A model generated the notes under the pieces. The model was not told the origin of the DNA and searched no databases. It was given only the letters and a program-made list of their open reading frames with translations. A DNA stretch of 64,000 nt from Hyperoodon ampullatus (Eukaryota > Chordata > Mammalia > Artiodactyla > Ziphiidae): the NCBI GenBank assembly GCA_949752795.1, contig OX457071.1, positions 75,295,983-75,359,982 on the forward strand. The letters run 5' to 3'. Positions 20,701-32,035 of this stretch are shown here, in pieces (positions within the stretch are counted from its first letter, which is position 1; each line of letters begins with the position of its first letter). The position numbers were made by a program, and so were the translations under genes.

Positions 20701-22059
20701 GTGATAGAAAAAAAAATCTGTAAATGGTCTTAATGAGCAACAGTTTCAGGTAAGGGTGTGGCAAGATTGTCCCAGCCTGTCCCCATTTCACCTACTGTGA
20801 CACACGAAAGAGGGAAAGGCCAGAGGGAGCACAACAAGCAGAGTCGGGAGGAGCCCTCTGGGGCCAGTGCCAGGCCAGGCCCGTCCTCGTGGCAGCTGCC
20901 TCGGCTCCTGATAATAACAGCCAGCGCCACAGCCCCTGTGGGGTCCCGAGCACCAAGGCCCTGAGCTGCTGATCTGGGCCCCCGCCCGGCCCAGCTCATC
21001 GACCCCTGGCAGGAATCCCGGGGCATGGGGGGCTATGGTCCCATCTCACCCTGAGCAGCTCAGTCTCAGGGAGGCTGGCACCTCACGGGGCTGCGAGGTG
21101 GCCCCAGGGGCCCACCTGATGCCAGCCCCGCTCCTCACGCTGTCTCCCCCGTGTCATCAGCTCCCAGGCAGGGTGTGGGCGACACTCTAAGTGGGACGGG
21201 ATGATGCTCCCCGGGAACGGGAGAGGAGGCTCTTACTGTGCGAGGAACAGAAGGCGCCTTCCTCCTGGAGGCCCGCAGGTGTGCCCACCATCCTTGCACA
21301 CCCGAACCCCCTCCTCTCAGGTCTTCTTCACAAGCCTCCTGGGTGCCCTCAGCCCAAGGGCGTCCTTCCCACCCGGGCTCCTGCTGTACCCCTTAGGACC
21401 GGTCGCCCTCCAGGGACCCACAGGTACAGGACCTGGCCTTGCCCACGCCGCACCTGTAAGTAAAGCTTGGCGATGGACTCACGGAGAGGGTAGGGCCTTG
21501 AGCGTCCTGCGGGCGTTGCCTCTGGCCGTTGCCTGTCACCACGGGGCCCAGCAGGGGGTGAGGGACCCAGGCACCGGCAAACACGGCCAAGAAGCCAAGG
21601 GTGTAGCTGACCTACGATGAAAGGTTGGTGCAGGATTCAGCCACCTGCTGTTTCCACCTTGCATCACGGCCAGACCCTCCATCCCGCATCACGAGCACGG
21701 GGGTCTCTGGACCACTCCAGAGCAGGGAGCTTCCTTCCGCTTTCCAAATAAAACACTTTTAGACTTGGGGGCACAGGGCAGCTCGAGGACAAAACTCTCA
21801 TCTGTCTTGTCCAAGGTTGTCCCTGGGAAGGAGGACGTCGGCCTCAGATGGTCCCTGCTGGTCAGTATCTGGGGGACCCTGTTAGGGCGTGCCCCAGTGT
21901 CACTGCGACGGGTACAGAGTCTACACCTACTGGCTGCCCATTGGCGGTGGGTTAGGACCCTTCGAGTTGGCCAAGGTGACCAAGGTCGTGGCCCTCCAAT
22001 CTCCGCGGCTCCCAGGGCTTACCTGCCTCTGCTTGGACGAGCTGTGCCCTACTGTCTCC
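20701..22059. other. GC-rich unique sequence
   Basis: GC rises, with modest CpG at about 20,740-21,620. The open frames on both strands (up to about 139 codons, plus strand from 21,201) have no recognised domain and overlap each other. No splice-bounded exon could be defended. Confidence 0.4.
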
Positions 22060-22076
22060 AAAACCAGCCCCATGAG

Positions 22077-22236
22077 GGACATCCCTGGTGGTCCAGCGGT
22101 TAAGACTCCACGCTTCCACTGCAGGGGGCGCAGGTTCAATCCCTGGTCCGGGAACTAAGATCCCGCATGCCGCGTGGTGTGGCCCCCAAAATGAATAAAA
22201 TGATGAAAAAAAAGTCAAATGTTAAAAAAAAAATTT
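22077..22236 (+). mobile_element. tRNA-derived SINE (CHR/Bov-tA-related), short body
   Basis: Head 'gacatccctggtggtccagcggttaagactcc', B-box 'ggttcaatccc', tail A-rich. The flanks share an imperfect TSD (aaaccagccccatgag at 22,061-22,076; aacccagccccacgag at about 22,239-22,254). It carries a CTCF-like core at 22,118-22,130. Confidence 0.85.
22118..22130 (+). promoter_or_regulatory. CTCF-like site carried by a SINE
   Basis: actgcagggggcg agrees with 11 of 13 positions of the CTCF core CCASYAGRKGGCR. It is produced by the SINE body itself ('ccactgcagggggcgcagg'). Confidence 0.35.
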
Positions 22237-22299
22237 AAAACCCAGCCCCACGAGCAAGGAGGGGCTGCAGGCCTCAGGGCAGCCATGGGCACTGCCCAT

Positions 22300-22600
22300 C
22301 TCCTGTTCCCACAAAAACGCCACCTAACAAACCACCCAAGTCCAGGGGCTAAAGCAGTAGCATTCATTTAGCCCCTGTGCCTACAGGTTGGGCTTCAGCT
22401 GGGCTCGCCTGGTTGGTTCTTCTGGGCCTGACTGGGCTCACCCCCAGGCTGGCAGCCAGCTAGCTCTGGGGCTGCAGCTGGGCAGGTCCCCCCGTCCTCC
22501 GGCTGCCTCTCCTGGACGCGCTCTGAGTGGGACGGCACAGGGAAGGCCAGCAGGTCCAAACCGTGCGGGAACTTTCTGAGCCTCTGCTGCGCCCCGTCTG
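22300..22600 (-). repeat. Ancient mammalian repeat, family unsure
   Basis: 'aaaccacccaagtccaggggctaaagcagtagcattcattt' then 'caggttgggcttcagctgggctcgcctggttggttcttctgg' resembles an old mammalian interspersed repeat known from memory by its 'ttagtggcttaaaacaac ... gggctgggctcagctgggcggttcttctg' run. Confidence 0.45.
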
Positions 22601-23249
22601 CCGATGCCCGGCCCACGTCTGAACCCAGAGCCGGGGCGGAGGCCGGCCAAGGTTACGTGGCAAACCTTTGCAAACGGGAGAAACCTGAGCGCGATCCGTG
22701 TGAGGCTGGAGCGCACACTCCCCTTTCGGGCTGCGCGGTCCCTGGGCCCGTTCCCTCGGGCCCCACTTCCCACGCCTGCAGCAGGCCTCTCTCACCTGGA
22801 CGTGAGTTCCCTGGTCTCCACAGCGTCCGACCCATCTGCCTGGCTGTCCTCCTCTTCCTGACTCCTTCAAGCTGACCGTGGCCACACCCCACTCCGTTCC
22901 TCCCTCTGCCATCCCAGCTCGGGGCTGGGGAGCACCCAGGCAGCCACGCCTCGCCCTGTACCTCCGCCTGGCACCCGGGACACAGTCTGGGGACCGTGTC
23001 CTGGGTTCCACCTATTCTGAAAACGGGGACGAGATAGCTACAAACAATCTTCAGTCCCACTTAGCCTAAAAGAGTACTTTTTTCTTGACCTTGTGAATCC
23101 ATCAAGGTCTCATTTCTCTCTGACTTTCCTTTTCCCAAAAAAAAAAAGCTTTGAAAGTGTAATCCACACCCACTTTCTCCCTGCTTCCCCGCAAGCTGAG
23201 TTTTTCTCTAGTGTTTTGCCCTGAAAACTACTCTCAAAAATGGGCAGAG
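22601..23249. other. GC-rich unique sequence, weak CpG cluster
   Basis: CpG is moderately common at 22,600-23,030. Open frames of up to about 183 codons on the minus strand look like random GC-rich frames. No gene is supported. Confidence 0.4.
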
Positions 23250-23425
23250 TTAGGAAGGTCACGTGCATGCTTTTATTTAATCCTCACAAACTCCCTATGA
23301 GATGGGTCCGAAGATTATCGTGGCCGTCTTACAAACGAGGGAATCAAAGCTCGGGTTGCTTGAGGAGTTTATGAAGTTGCTCAGGGCAGGTAGTGGCAGG
23401 TAGGCCTGTCTGATCGCAGGGTCTG
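23250..23425 (-). repeat. MIR fragment
   Basis: 'tttaatcctcacaaactccctatgagatggg' and 'cttacaaacgagggaatcaaagctcggg ... gttgctcagggcaggtagtggcagg' follow the reverse MIR. Confidence 0.65.
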
Positions 23426-23480
23426 TTTGGGGCCATTTTCCTAACCCTGACTGCGGCACTTCTGGCCACGGGGAGGGCGG

Positions 23481-23872
23481 TGCGTGAGTCTGCTCAGGCT
23501 GCCAGCAGAGTGTGGGACAGAGAGCCTGACGGCAGCCTCGGTTGCCTTCCTCACAGCTCTGGAGGCTGGAAGTCCAAGATCCAGGTGTCCTCAGGGCCCC
23601 GCTCCCTCTGCAGGCCCTCGGGAGGGCCCTGCTCCGGGCTGTCTCCCGGCCTCTGCTGGTGTATAACCCCCATCTTCAGTGGCTTCCTCTGTGTGTGCTT
23701 GTCTGGGTCAGATTCCACCTTTTCATAAGGATATCATTTAGATTGGATTAGGGCCCAGTCAATGACCTCATCTCAACTAATTACATCTGTACCAACCCTA
23801 TTTCCAAATAAGGTTCCATTTACTGTGCATTCCAACACGTGAATTTGGGGAGGACACAGCTCAGCCAATACC
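23481..23872 (-). mobile_element. MaLR (MLT1/MST-type) LTR
   Basis: Reverse order: 'gtgcgtgagtctgctcaggctgcc', 'cacagctctggaggctggaagtccaagatcc', 'ttagggcccagtcaatgacctca' and 'gtgaatttggggaggacacagctcag'. Confidence 0.75.
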
Positions 23873-23904
23873 AGGGGTCCATGGATCACCCATAAGCGGG
23901 CAGC

Positions 23905-24010
23905 CCAGGTGTCACCCAGGAGCCCCTCCCCAGATGTACTGGGCCAGAATTTGCATTTTAACAAGATACCCAGGCAATTCCAACACACATTAAGGTGTGG
24001 GCAGTGCTGG
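23905..24010 (+). repeat. MER5-type hAT relic
   Basis: 'ggagcccctccccagatgtactgggccagaatttgcattttaacaagatacccaggcaattcc' matches the conserved MER5 middle. Confidence 0.6.
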
Positions 24011-24298
24011 TGGGAAAGGAGTGTGGCAGCGTGAAGCAAGATTCTCAGGATGGTCGTGATTCTTGACTTTCACTTAGGATAGACATAATTTTAAATACGG
24101 ACAAAGCAATGCATACAAAGATGTTTATTCCAGGTCATGCCATAGAACTAAAACATTTCTGTGCAGTAAGTGTTACTTTCTACTAGTTTTAGCTGGAAAA
24201 TTGTTCTATTTCTGGTGACATGTAAGTTAAAGATGCATATGTGGGCAATGGTTTCTGAAATCTAAACAATGGACTTATAAACAAATTTCTGGAACAAC
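24011..24298. other. AT-rich unique sequence
   Basis: No gene or repeat is seen. Confidence 0.4.
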
Positions 24299-24307
24299 AT
24301 CTATTTG

Positions 24308-24428
24308 GTTTTTTTTAAATTTTAATTTAATTTTTTTATGCAGCAGGTTCTTATTAGTTATCTATTTTATACATATTAGTGTATATCAGTCAATGCCAGT
24401 CTCCCAGTGCATGCCACCACCACACAAA
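24308..24428 (-). mobile_element. LINE-1, strongly truncated 3' end
   Basis: Reverse 3' UTR: 'gcagcaggttcttattagttatctattttatacatattagtgtatatcagtcaatgccagtctcccag'. The 9-bp TSD atctatttg lies at 24,299-24,307 and 24,429-24,437. Confidence 0.85.
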
Positions 24429-24625
24429 ATCTATTTGTAAATTTGGGTATTAGAGCAAATAAATCACTGGACAAAAGAGTGAACTAAAGAATAATAATTT
24501 TGGTTAATGTGTTAATGGCATTGTGACTATGTAAGAAAATGTCCTTTTTTGAGAGGATATTGAGTGATTTAGCAGTGAAATGGCATGAGAAACTGGATTT
24601 ACTTTTTAAAAAATACAGCAAAATA

Positions 24626-24831
24626 GGGCTTCCCTGGTGGCGCAGTGGTTGAGAGTCCACCTACCGATGCAGGGGATGCGAGTTCGTGCCCCGGTCTGGG
24701 AGGATCCCACATGCCGCAGAGCGGCTGGGCCCGTGAGCCATGGCCGCTGAGTTTGCGCGTCCAGAGCCTGTGCTCCGCAACGAGAGAGGCCACAACAGTG
24801 AGAGGCCCGTGTACTGCAAAAAAAAAAAAAA
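24626..24831 (+). mobile_element. CHR SINE, short form
   Basis: Plus-strand copy with minor changes (gtccacctaccgatgc; ctgagtttgcgcgtcc) and a short A tail. No clear TSD. Confidence 0.93.
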
Positions 24832-26200
24832 TTAACTAATTTTCCCTCAGGTGTTCTCTTGACTGCTACTTCTCCTTCTCAGTTATTTTGGTCAGACTAT
24901 TTAGAAGTCTGTTTACCTGTCTCCTTAGTTTCTTCATTTGTAACAAAATTGTGTGTGTCTTCCCCCAAAGTTTATTACTGTTATTTCATAGTCTCCTTTA
25001 AAAGTGCGATTGTGTGGTGTAGCTGGGACTGAGGAAATAATTGCTTTAATTGTTAAGGAAAGCTGTAATTCACACAGGATTTATCCTCATGCTGTCTTCT
25101 CTTTCTGCTTATAGTTTCTGTGGGATTGGTGTAGTTCTGGAAGATCTACCTTTCTGGGCACTTTCTGGGTTTTTATGGTAATAGCGATCTTTTCTCGACA
25201 GAGCAAATGATGACCTCTTTGAAGTTTTGCAGCTTCACGGTTGTAAGGTCAAAATGTCTTTTCTGATGGATGGATGGAAACGTTGCAAAAGATCATGCTT
25301 TTCATCTTAGCATTATTTATAGCTGTGATTTACCTATGGGGTAACTAACTAAAGGCTAACAAGTAAGGTATCTAAGGAAGGCCATTTAGGTATTGAATGA
25401 AATATCCTTTCGTATTCCTTATTCTCCAAGTAAAGTAGATGGCAGAGTGTGAAAAGCTTTAACTGAGCTCAACCATGGAAAGTTTAGAAAATTTAGCTTG
25501 AGATCACATTTATATGTCAGAAACCCAAAGAGGTCTCTACCCATTAATAGCCACTGACGACAACTAAGTTACAGCTTATCAGCTTGGCGACCGGCTGGGC
25601 TTGTTTGAAGTTAATTGGTGCACCATCCACCTTTCCTGAGGTTGACATTGATTTGCCATTTACCGCTGACCTGAAATAAAGAGGCAGTTTTTTCTATATT
25701 TTGCCGATTGAATGCATTCTTTTTGAATTTTTAGCTATTTGTGTTTGTGGAAAAATGATATTATGGCATTTGGATTCCAAAGTTTTGCATGTTATATGAA
25801 TGGATCATCACAAATCTTTACACCTGACTTCAAAAGCCTTTGGTGTACACTCAGGTGAAAAATTATGAAACACTATTAAACACGTCCTCGGTCTGTTTTA
25901 TAAAGATGTTTTAAACATTTAGGGTGAAGGTGAGTGCTTAGCCCCCACCCACCCCCTGACTTCAGAGGACATATGGTCACAGCTCGGGTGGTACTGAGGG
26001 AAAGTCAGTGTGTTTCTAGAGAAGAAGAGGGAGCCTGAAGGTTTACGACTTTTTTTTATGAAAGAGAAACATAGTATTTTTGTAACGGTATAATCAGTAC
26101 AAGTTTGATAAATAGTAAAACTAGTTATAATTTCTAGATGTTTTTTGCTGTTTTGTTTTTTGGTAAACTCATCATTAAAGAAATCTATTATTCAGCCATA
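24832..26200. other. Unique AT-rich stretch
   Basis: About 1.4 kb with no recognised repeat and no coding exon. A short (GATG)n run is at about 25,265-25,277. A homeodomain-type core (gttaattggtg) occurs at about 25,611. Confidence 0.45.
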
Positions 26201-26210
26201 TTTTTATGTT

Positions 26211-26432
26211 TTTTTTTTTTTTTTTGTGGTACGTGGGCCTCTCAGTGCTGCGGCCTCTCCCGTTGCGGAGCACAGGCTCCGGACGCGCAGGCTCAGCGGC
26301 CATGGCTCACGGGCCCAGCCGCTCCGCGGCATGTGGAATCTTCCCGGACCGGGGCACGAACCCGTGTTCCCTGCATCGGCAGGCGGACTCTCAACCACTG
26401 CGCCACCAGGGAAGGGAAGGGAAGGGAAGCCC
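26211..26432 (-). mobile_element. CHR SINE, short form, with expanded GGGAA at its head
   Basis: Minus-strand copy. Where the consensus head reads accagggaagcccc, this copy has four successive gggaa units (26,409-26,428) before gcccc. The tail is a run of about 17 T at 26,209-26,225. Confidence 0.93.
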
Positions 26433-26886
26433 CTGTATGAATATCTTTTGAAGTAGGTTTACAGTCATTTGAGATGGAAACTACTGACCTAAGTTTCAAA
26501 TAACTGCTTGTGTTTATTCTCGGCCTAAAAACGACACTTTCTGCCAAATAAAATTTACCATCAGTGTTAATCTCAAAAGTGAAGTTTTTTGATAACCTCA
26601 AAACTGAAATTGATTGAGAATCACTTCAAATTCAACTTCGAAAAACAAATTCAAACTCTGGCTTGACTGTTAACCTCTCACGGCCAGCAAACCCAGTTTC
26701 CCTCAGAGGCCACCAGAGGGAGCTGTTGAATTTTAAATGAAAAGTATTTGAACTTTAACAAACCAGGTAAACTAGGCCAGATAATCGGCCTATAAAATGT
26801 AATGTGATGTAGTAAGCAGTAGCATAGTTTTTAATTCCTATTAAAACAAAATTTATGCATATAATTAAGAGACACTGCAGTTAAAT
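26433..26886. other. Unique sequence with a CTCF-like motif
   Basis: No gene is seen. At 26,710-26,723 the sequence ccaccagagggagc is close to the CTCF core consensus. Confidence 0.4.
26710..26723 (+). promoter_or_regulatory. CTCF-like motif in unique sequence
   Basis: ccaccagagggagc fits CCASYAGRKGGCR except for A in place of C near the 3' end. It lies outside any repeat. Confidence 0.4.
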
Positions 26887-26901
26887 TCAGTGAATACTTT
26901 T

Positions 26902-27218
26902 TTTTTAACATCTTTATTGGAGTATAATTGCTTTACAATGGTGTGTTAATTTCTGCTTTATAACAAAGTGAATCAGTTATACATATACATATGTTCCCAT
27001 ATCTCTTCCCTCTTGCGTCTCCCTCCCTCCCACCCTCCCTATCCCACCCCTCTAGGTGGTCATAAACCACCGAGCTGATCTCCCTGTGCCATGTGGCTGC
27101 TTCCCACTGCCTGTCTATTTTACATTTGGTAATGTATATATGTCCATGCCACTCTCTCACTTTGTCCCAGCTTACCCTTCCCCCTCCCTGTGTTCTCAAG
27201 TCCATTCTCTAGTAGGTC
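26902..27218 (-). mobile_element. LINE-1, 5'-truncated, with 15-bp TSD
   Basis: Reverse 3' end 'ttaacatctttattggagtataattgctttacaatggtgtgttaatttctgc'. The TSD tcagtgaatactttt lies at 26,887-26,901 and 27,219-27,233. Confidence 0.95.
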
Positions 27219-27233
27219 TCAGTGAATACTTTT

Positions 27234-28359
27234 GAGCCCTTAGTTACAAGGCACTTTATTTTAAAAGGGTATATAAAGAATTCAAATGTTTGATAAACGT
27301 TTACAATGTGTATGTCTATGTGTGTGTACATTTGCATTACAAAGTAGAACGTGATCTATAGGAACCATAAAAAAGAAGCAAAGTACTACGGAGTTTCAGA
27401 ACAGAGAGGTGGCCCCAGTAAAGGCAGTGTGACGAGGTGGCATTTAGTAATGGCCACAGTCAGGAGGGAGGTGCTTCTGGGGTGTGACAGATGGAACCGG
27501 GAAATAGTCTAAGCACAGAACCAGGTAAGCGTAGAGAACCCTGAAGAATCCGGTTTGCCTGAAGCAGAGGTCGCAGAAAGGTGATTACGGGGATACCAGG
27601 CAGAAAAGGTCCCTGGGGCTGCACTGGGATTGCCCATAGATGCCGGAGGGCTTGTTTGTCCCTTTTTGCTCGTGAATGTCAAAGTGTGGCCAGGTGAACC
27701 CTTGGCTGGTGGGTGCAGACCCCTGAGTGGGAAGCATGTCCTCTACTACCTGTGTCTTCCCCTGTCACCTCTGATCGGGTTGGGTTTCAAACCCACAGAA
27801 CATGCCTGTAGCGTTTAAAGGTCAGCGGGGCTAGATTTAGATAAAATGCCAGTGTTCCCTGTTCAAGGGCGTTATTCACCAAGCATCTACTGAGCACATA
27901 GGTTCTGAGAAAATCTTCATATTTCTTAATTATAGTATTATAAATCTGATGAAGCATTTTTAGAATCTAAAAAAGTAGTTGAAAGTGATCTTCTTTTAAA
28001 AATGATTAATAGGTGCTTTGATTATCTTTATTAAGACAATGGCGACTCCTTAGGGTACTTGAAGTAGCTTTAAAAATCTGTGGCCAGGATGTTTTTTCAT
28101 TTGGTGATCACACGCAGAGTCAGAAGCTTCCCTGGAATTAAACTCAAGCAAAAATGTATAGTGTAGGTTCTTATATAAAAGGAACAGTACAATAACTTCC
28201 ATTATTGTTTGTAAAACACAGCGGTGGTTCCAACATGCTTGGGTCCTTTGCAAAGGCTGCTCTTTAGAGCAAAGGGGCATCCTCCTTCTAATTGCTTTTT
28301 GGTAACCAGACTGTGTATACATTTTCACTAAAGTATTTCATTGTACTTAATCCCAGAAA
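27234..28359. other. Unique sequence
   Basis: No gene or clear repeat. A short TG-rich stretch is at about 27,305-27,335. Confidence 0.4.
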
Positions 28360-30760
28360 GTGCTTATATGCATCTTTTTTCTCCTATGGATGAAGATTTA
28401 TTTCTAGTCTTAACTAGCATGGACACGCTTCTGTGGATATTCTGTTCATGTCTCCCAGAATCCGTGTACGAGTTTTTTAGGGCACCCATTTAGGAGTTAT
28501 TGGATTATACTGGAGTTGATGTTCAGCTATAAAAAATAATCCTAAACTCTTTCCCAAAGTGTTTGTACTAATTCATACTTAAAACCAGTAGTAGATACAA
28601 CTGAAATTCAGTATTCTTGGTTTTCAAATTTCTGCAGTTTGGTGGATAAAAAATGGTATCTCATTATGATTTGAAGTTTACTTTTTGTGACTTCTAAGGA
28701 AGTTGAGCATTTTTTTTATAATTATTAGCCACTCACATTTCTTTTTAATAAAATATGTGATCAAATATTTTGTCCCTTTTTAAAAAAATTGGCTTGCTTG
28801 TTATTCTTATATTTTGGATACTAATTCTTTGTCCATTATGTAAGTCGCAAATATCTTCTCCCCAATGAGTGGCTTGACATTTCAGCTGTTTTTACGGTAT
28901 CTTGAGGAACAGAAGTTCTTAATGTATTCAATCTTTTTCCTTTTATGATTAACGCTTCTTGTGAGTTAAGAAGTCCTTTCCTATCCCAGAGTCGGGGTCT
29001 CCTATATATATTCTTCCAGAAGTTTGACGTTCTGTGCCCTTCACATTCTGGGCATGTGAACTATTATTTGTTTCTGATGTGGGCAGGGAGGGAGAGCTTC
29101 TCTCCCATCTCCCAGGTCTGCTTTCAGTATTAGTTATTGATTCTTTTTCTGTTCTCTGATTGAGTTTGGGTGAGATAGAATTACCTGATCCTTTACTGTT
29201 TGGTAAGATGGTTTATAAAACTGTGTATAGAAATTGGTTACAAAATTACTGTTTCTTCTATAGGAAGATTTTAAACAAATGATTTACTTTCTTTAATTCC
29301 TATGGGTATTGTTTCTTTGTAAGTCAATTTTCTACTATTTTTTCTAGGAATGTGTGCATTTTGTTTGTGTTTTCAAATATGTAGGTCAAAAAATGATTAT
29401 AGGTTAGTCTTATCTTTTAGATCTGTGTTATGTTACTGTCATATCACTTCATTCCTGATATTTTTGGTTTTGTCTTTGTTTTTTGGTTAATCTTCCTAGA
29501 GGTTTATTAATTTTATTAATATTTTCAAAGAATCAACTTTTGACTTCCACCATAAACTTTGGGAAAGAAAAGGATTTTTGTTTTAATTCTTATTATATTT
29601 TTTCTTTGATCCATGAATTACTTAGATGTTTTTATAATTTCCAAACATATAAGAAGGGTTTTTTAGTTATTTTAAAAATTGATTTATTAATTATATTGTG
29701 GTCAGAAAACATGGTCTATTTGATATCAGTTTTTCAAAATTTGTGAGACCTGATCTGTGGTGTAATACATGCTTTTGTGAGCTTTGGTTTGTTTTGGTTT
29801 GGTTTTATCCCCACAAGGTAGACTAGCACTTTCTTTGCTCATCATTCCCTTTTGTAAATGGGCTCATTTTCTTTCCTCCTGTAGTAAATTCTTCAAAAAG
29901 CCTTTTAGAGAGAGTCTCTTGTTTATATACTGCTCCCAATTTATCTGAATGTGTCTGTGTATCTGAAAATGTCTATATTTTGCCATAATTCTTGAGAGAC
30001 AGTTTTGCTGAGTGCGGAATCCTAGATTGACAGTTATGTTTCTCCTAGTATCGATAGTTTACAGATCATATTCTTCTGACTTCCATGGTTGCCGTGGTGA
30101 AGTCAGCTGAGAGTCTAATTAGCTACAAGGTAATATCTCTTTTTTTCTTTGACTGCTTTTAAATCTTTTCTTTGGCTTCGGCATCCTTCAATTTTTTAGT
30201 AATGTGTCTAGGAGTGGGTTTTGTTTTGTTTTTAAGTGATCTTGCTTAGTATTCTTTATGCTTTTTAATTCTGAGGATTGATACCCACTGTCAATTTTGG
30301 AAAATTCTAATTTCCTGTCCTTTATTCATTTTACTATTTCTTTATGGAATTTCAATTAAATGTTTGTCGGTTCTCATTCAAGTTTCAGTATGTTTACCTT
30401 TCCTCCATGTTTTTCTGTCTGTTTCTCTGTGTTGGACTGTGGCTTCTAGATCATTGATTTTTTTATTCAATCATGTGTGATCTGCGATTTAACAGTTTCT
30501 TTGAATTTTTCATCTCAGTAATTATATTTCTTTATTTTAGAGGTTTGTTTGTTAATGTTTCTGGTCATTTTTAAAACTCTCTGTGCTAATGGTTTCAGTT
30601 TCCTCTTTTATTTCTTTAAACATGTAAACATTTTATTTTTTATGTCTGACAGTTCTAACATCTAAAGTCCTGGTGAGTCTGGCTCATTATTTATTTTTTT
30701 CTGTGGCTCTTTTGTTTCCTTGTATGTTTGGTTGTTTGTTGTAAATCTATTTGTGGGAAT
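28360..30760 (-). mobile_element. Ancient LINE-1 (L1M/HAL1-type) ORF2 region
   Basis: About 2.4 kb of reversed, decayed L1 ORF2: 'ggatactaattctttgtccattatgtaagtcgcaaatatcttctccc', 'gttaatcttcctagaggtttattaattttattaat', 'attgtggtcagaaaacatggtctatttgatatcag' and 'tgaaaatgtctatattttgcc'. Reading frames are destroyed by stops. It may comprise more than one fragment. Confidence 0.75.
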
Positions 30761-30954
30761 TCTTTGAGTGCTGGGGAAAAGATGCATTTTTAGAGGAAGA
30801 ATTTTTTTTCTTTTACCAGGACTGTAGGAACACTAAAATTTTGATCTATTTAATGTAAACATTTGGCCTACAATTTTTTGGCAGATAATGTGAATTCGAG
30901 ACCCAAATAAGTGTTAGGGCTGACTAATAGCCATGGATTCTCAGGAAGTAGGGT

Positions 30955-31075
30955 TGCCATAAAAAATACTGATGCTCAGTTAAATTGGATTTTCCAATAA
31001 ACAATGAATACTTTTTTAGGAAAAGTATGTTTTTTTATATAAAATTGAAATTGAACCGGGCACCTCGCATTTCTT
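30955..31075. repeat. Ancient DNA-transposon-like relic
   Basis: 'agggttgccataaaaaatactgatgctcagttaaattggattttccaataaacaatgaatacttttttag' resembles one arm of a palindromic MITE known from mammals. Only one arm is visible. Confidence 0.35.
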
Positions 31076-31400
31076 CACATGTATAGACTTTATTTTTAGA
31101 GCAGCTTTGGGTTCACAGCAAAATTGAATGCTAAGTATAGCATTCCCTGCCTCCTCAGGGACACACAGCTCCCCCCAGCATCAGCGTACCCCACCAGACG
31201 GTGCGCTTATCACAATTAATGACCTTACATTGACACATCATTGTCACCCAAAGTCCATAGTTTACAGTAGGGTTTATCCTTGGCGTTGCACATTTTATGG
31301 ATTTTGGCAAATGTGTAATATTCTGTATCCACCATTATAGTATCATATGAAATAGTTTCACTGCCCTAGAAATCCCCAGCACCCTGTATTTTTATTTGCT
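31076..31400 (-). mobile_element. Ancient LINE-1 3' UTR fragment
   Basis: Reverse L1M: 'tttttagagcagctttgggttcacagcaaaattgaatg', 'caccagacggtgcgcttatcacaatt', 'cattgtcacccaaagtccatagtttac' and 'tagtttcactgccctagaaatcc'. Confidence 0.75.
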
Positions 31401-31859
31401 ATGTCCGACAACCCGACTTGGGAGATTGTTTTCCTTCCACTGAAAGCCAAACCAGGACAGATCACTTTCCTTGTCAGCTGCTTGTAGGGTGTTTATGTTT
31501 CTCCATTAACATTTCTCTAAGGGCAGAGCCTTTTATGTGTCTTGCCTTTCTTGGTCTCTCTGGTTGTCCCCCCACCTAACCACCCACCACCCAGGTTTCC
31601 ATTGAGATTAAAGCTCTCAGCCCTCAGGGGCTGGAAGATGCCTCCCAGCTGGAAGAAAGGTCAGTAATCTCTCACTTCCTTTGGTCTGTCTCACAGCTTC
31701 ATTCCTGATTCCTCAGGAATGCTTTATGCTCTCCGTACTCATCCATACATTTTAAAACACTATTTAAAAAATGTCAACTCTCGAATTCTTATCTGTTCTG
31801 TATCAGGAGGCTTTTTAGGATCTCTTGTCCATTCTGTTGCCAGCAATGGAAGGTATAAT
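31401..31859. other. Unique sequence
   Basis: No gene or clear repeat. Confidence 0.4.
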
Positions 31860-32035
31860 GTAGATGATCTCTTTCAATCCTCACAACCTAAGGAAATAGA
31901 CGGTATTATTATGTCAATTTCACAGAGAAACTCGAGATTTGGAAACGTTCAATAATTTGCTCAAATTCACAAAGTAACAACCCCAATTTGACCCTAGCTC
32001 TTCTGATCTCCAAAGCCTGCATTTTCACCCAGTTG
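31860..32035 (-). repeat. MIR fragment
   Basis: 'tttcaatcctcacaacctaaggaaatagacggtattattatgtcaatttcacagagaaactcgag' keeps the reverse MIR order. Confidence 0.7.

Noticed and set aside
22460..23011. A 183-codon minus-strand frame in GC-rich sequence
   Set aside because: Three overlapping frames on both strands are equally open, which is a sign of GC-driven stop depletion rather than coding.
30735..31075. A possible complete MITE
   Set aside because: Only one arm is recognisable, so it is reported as a low-confidence relic only.
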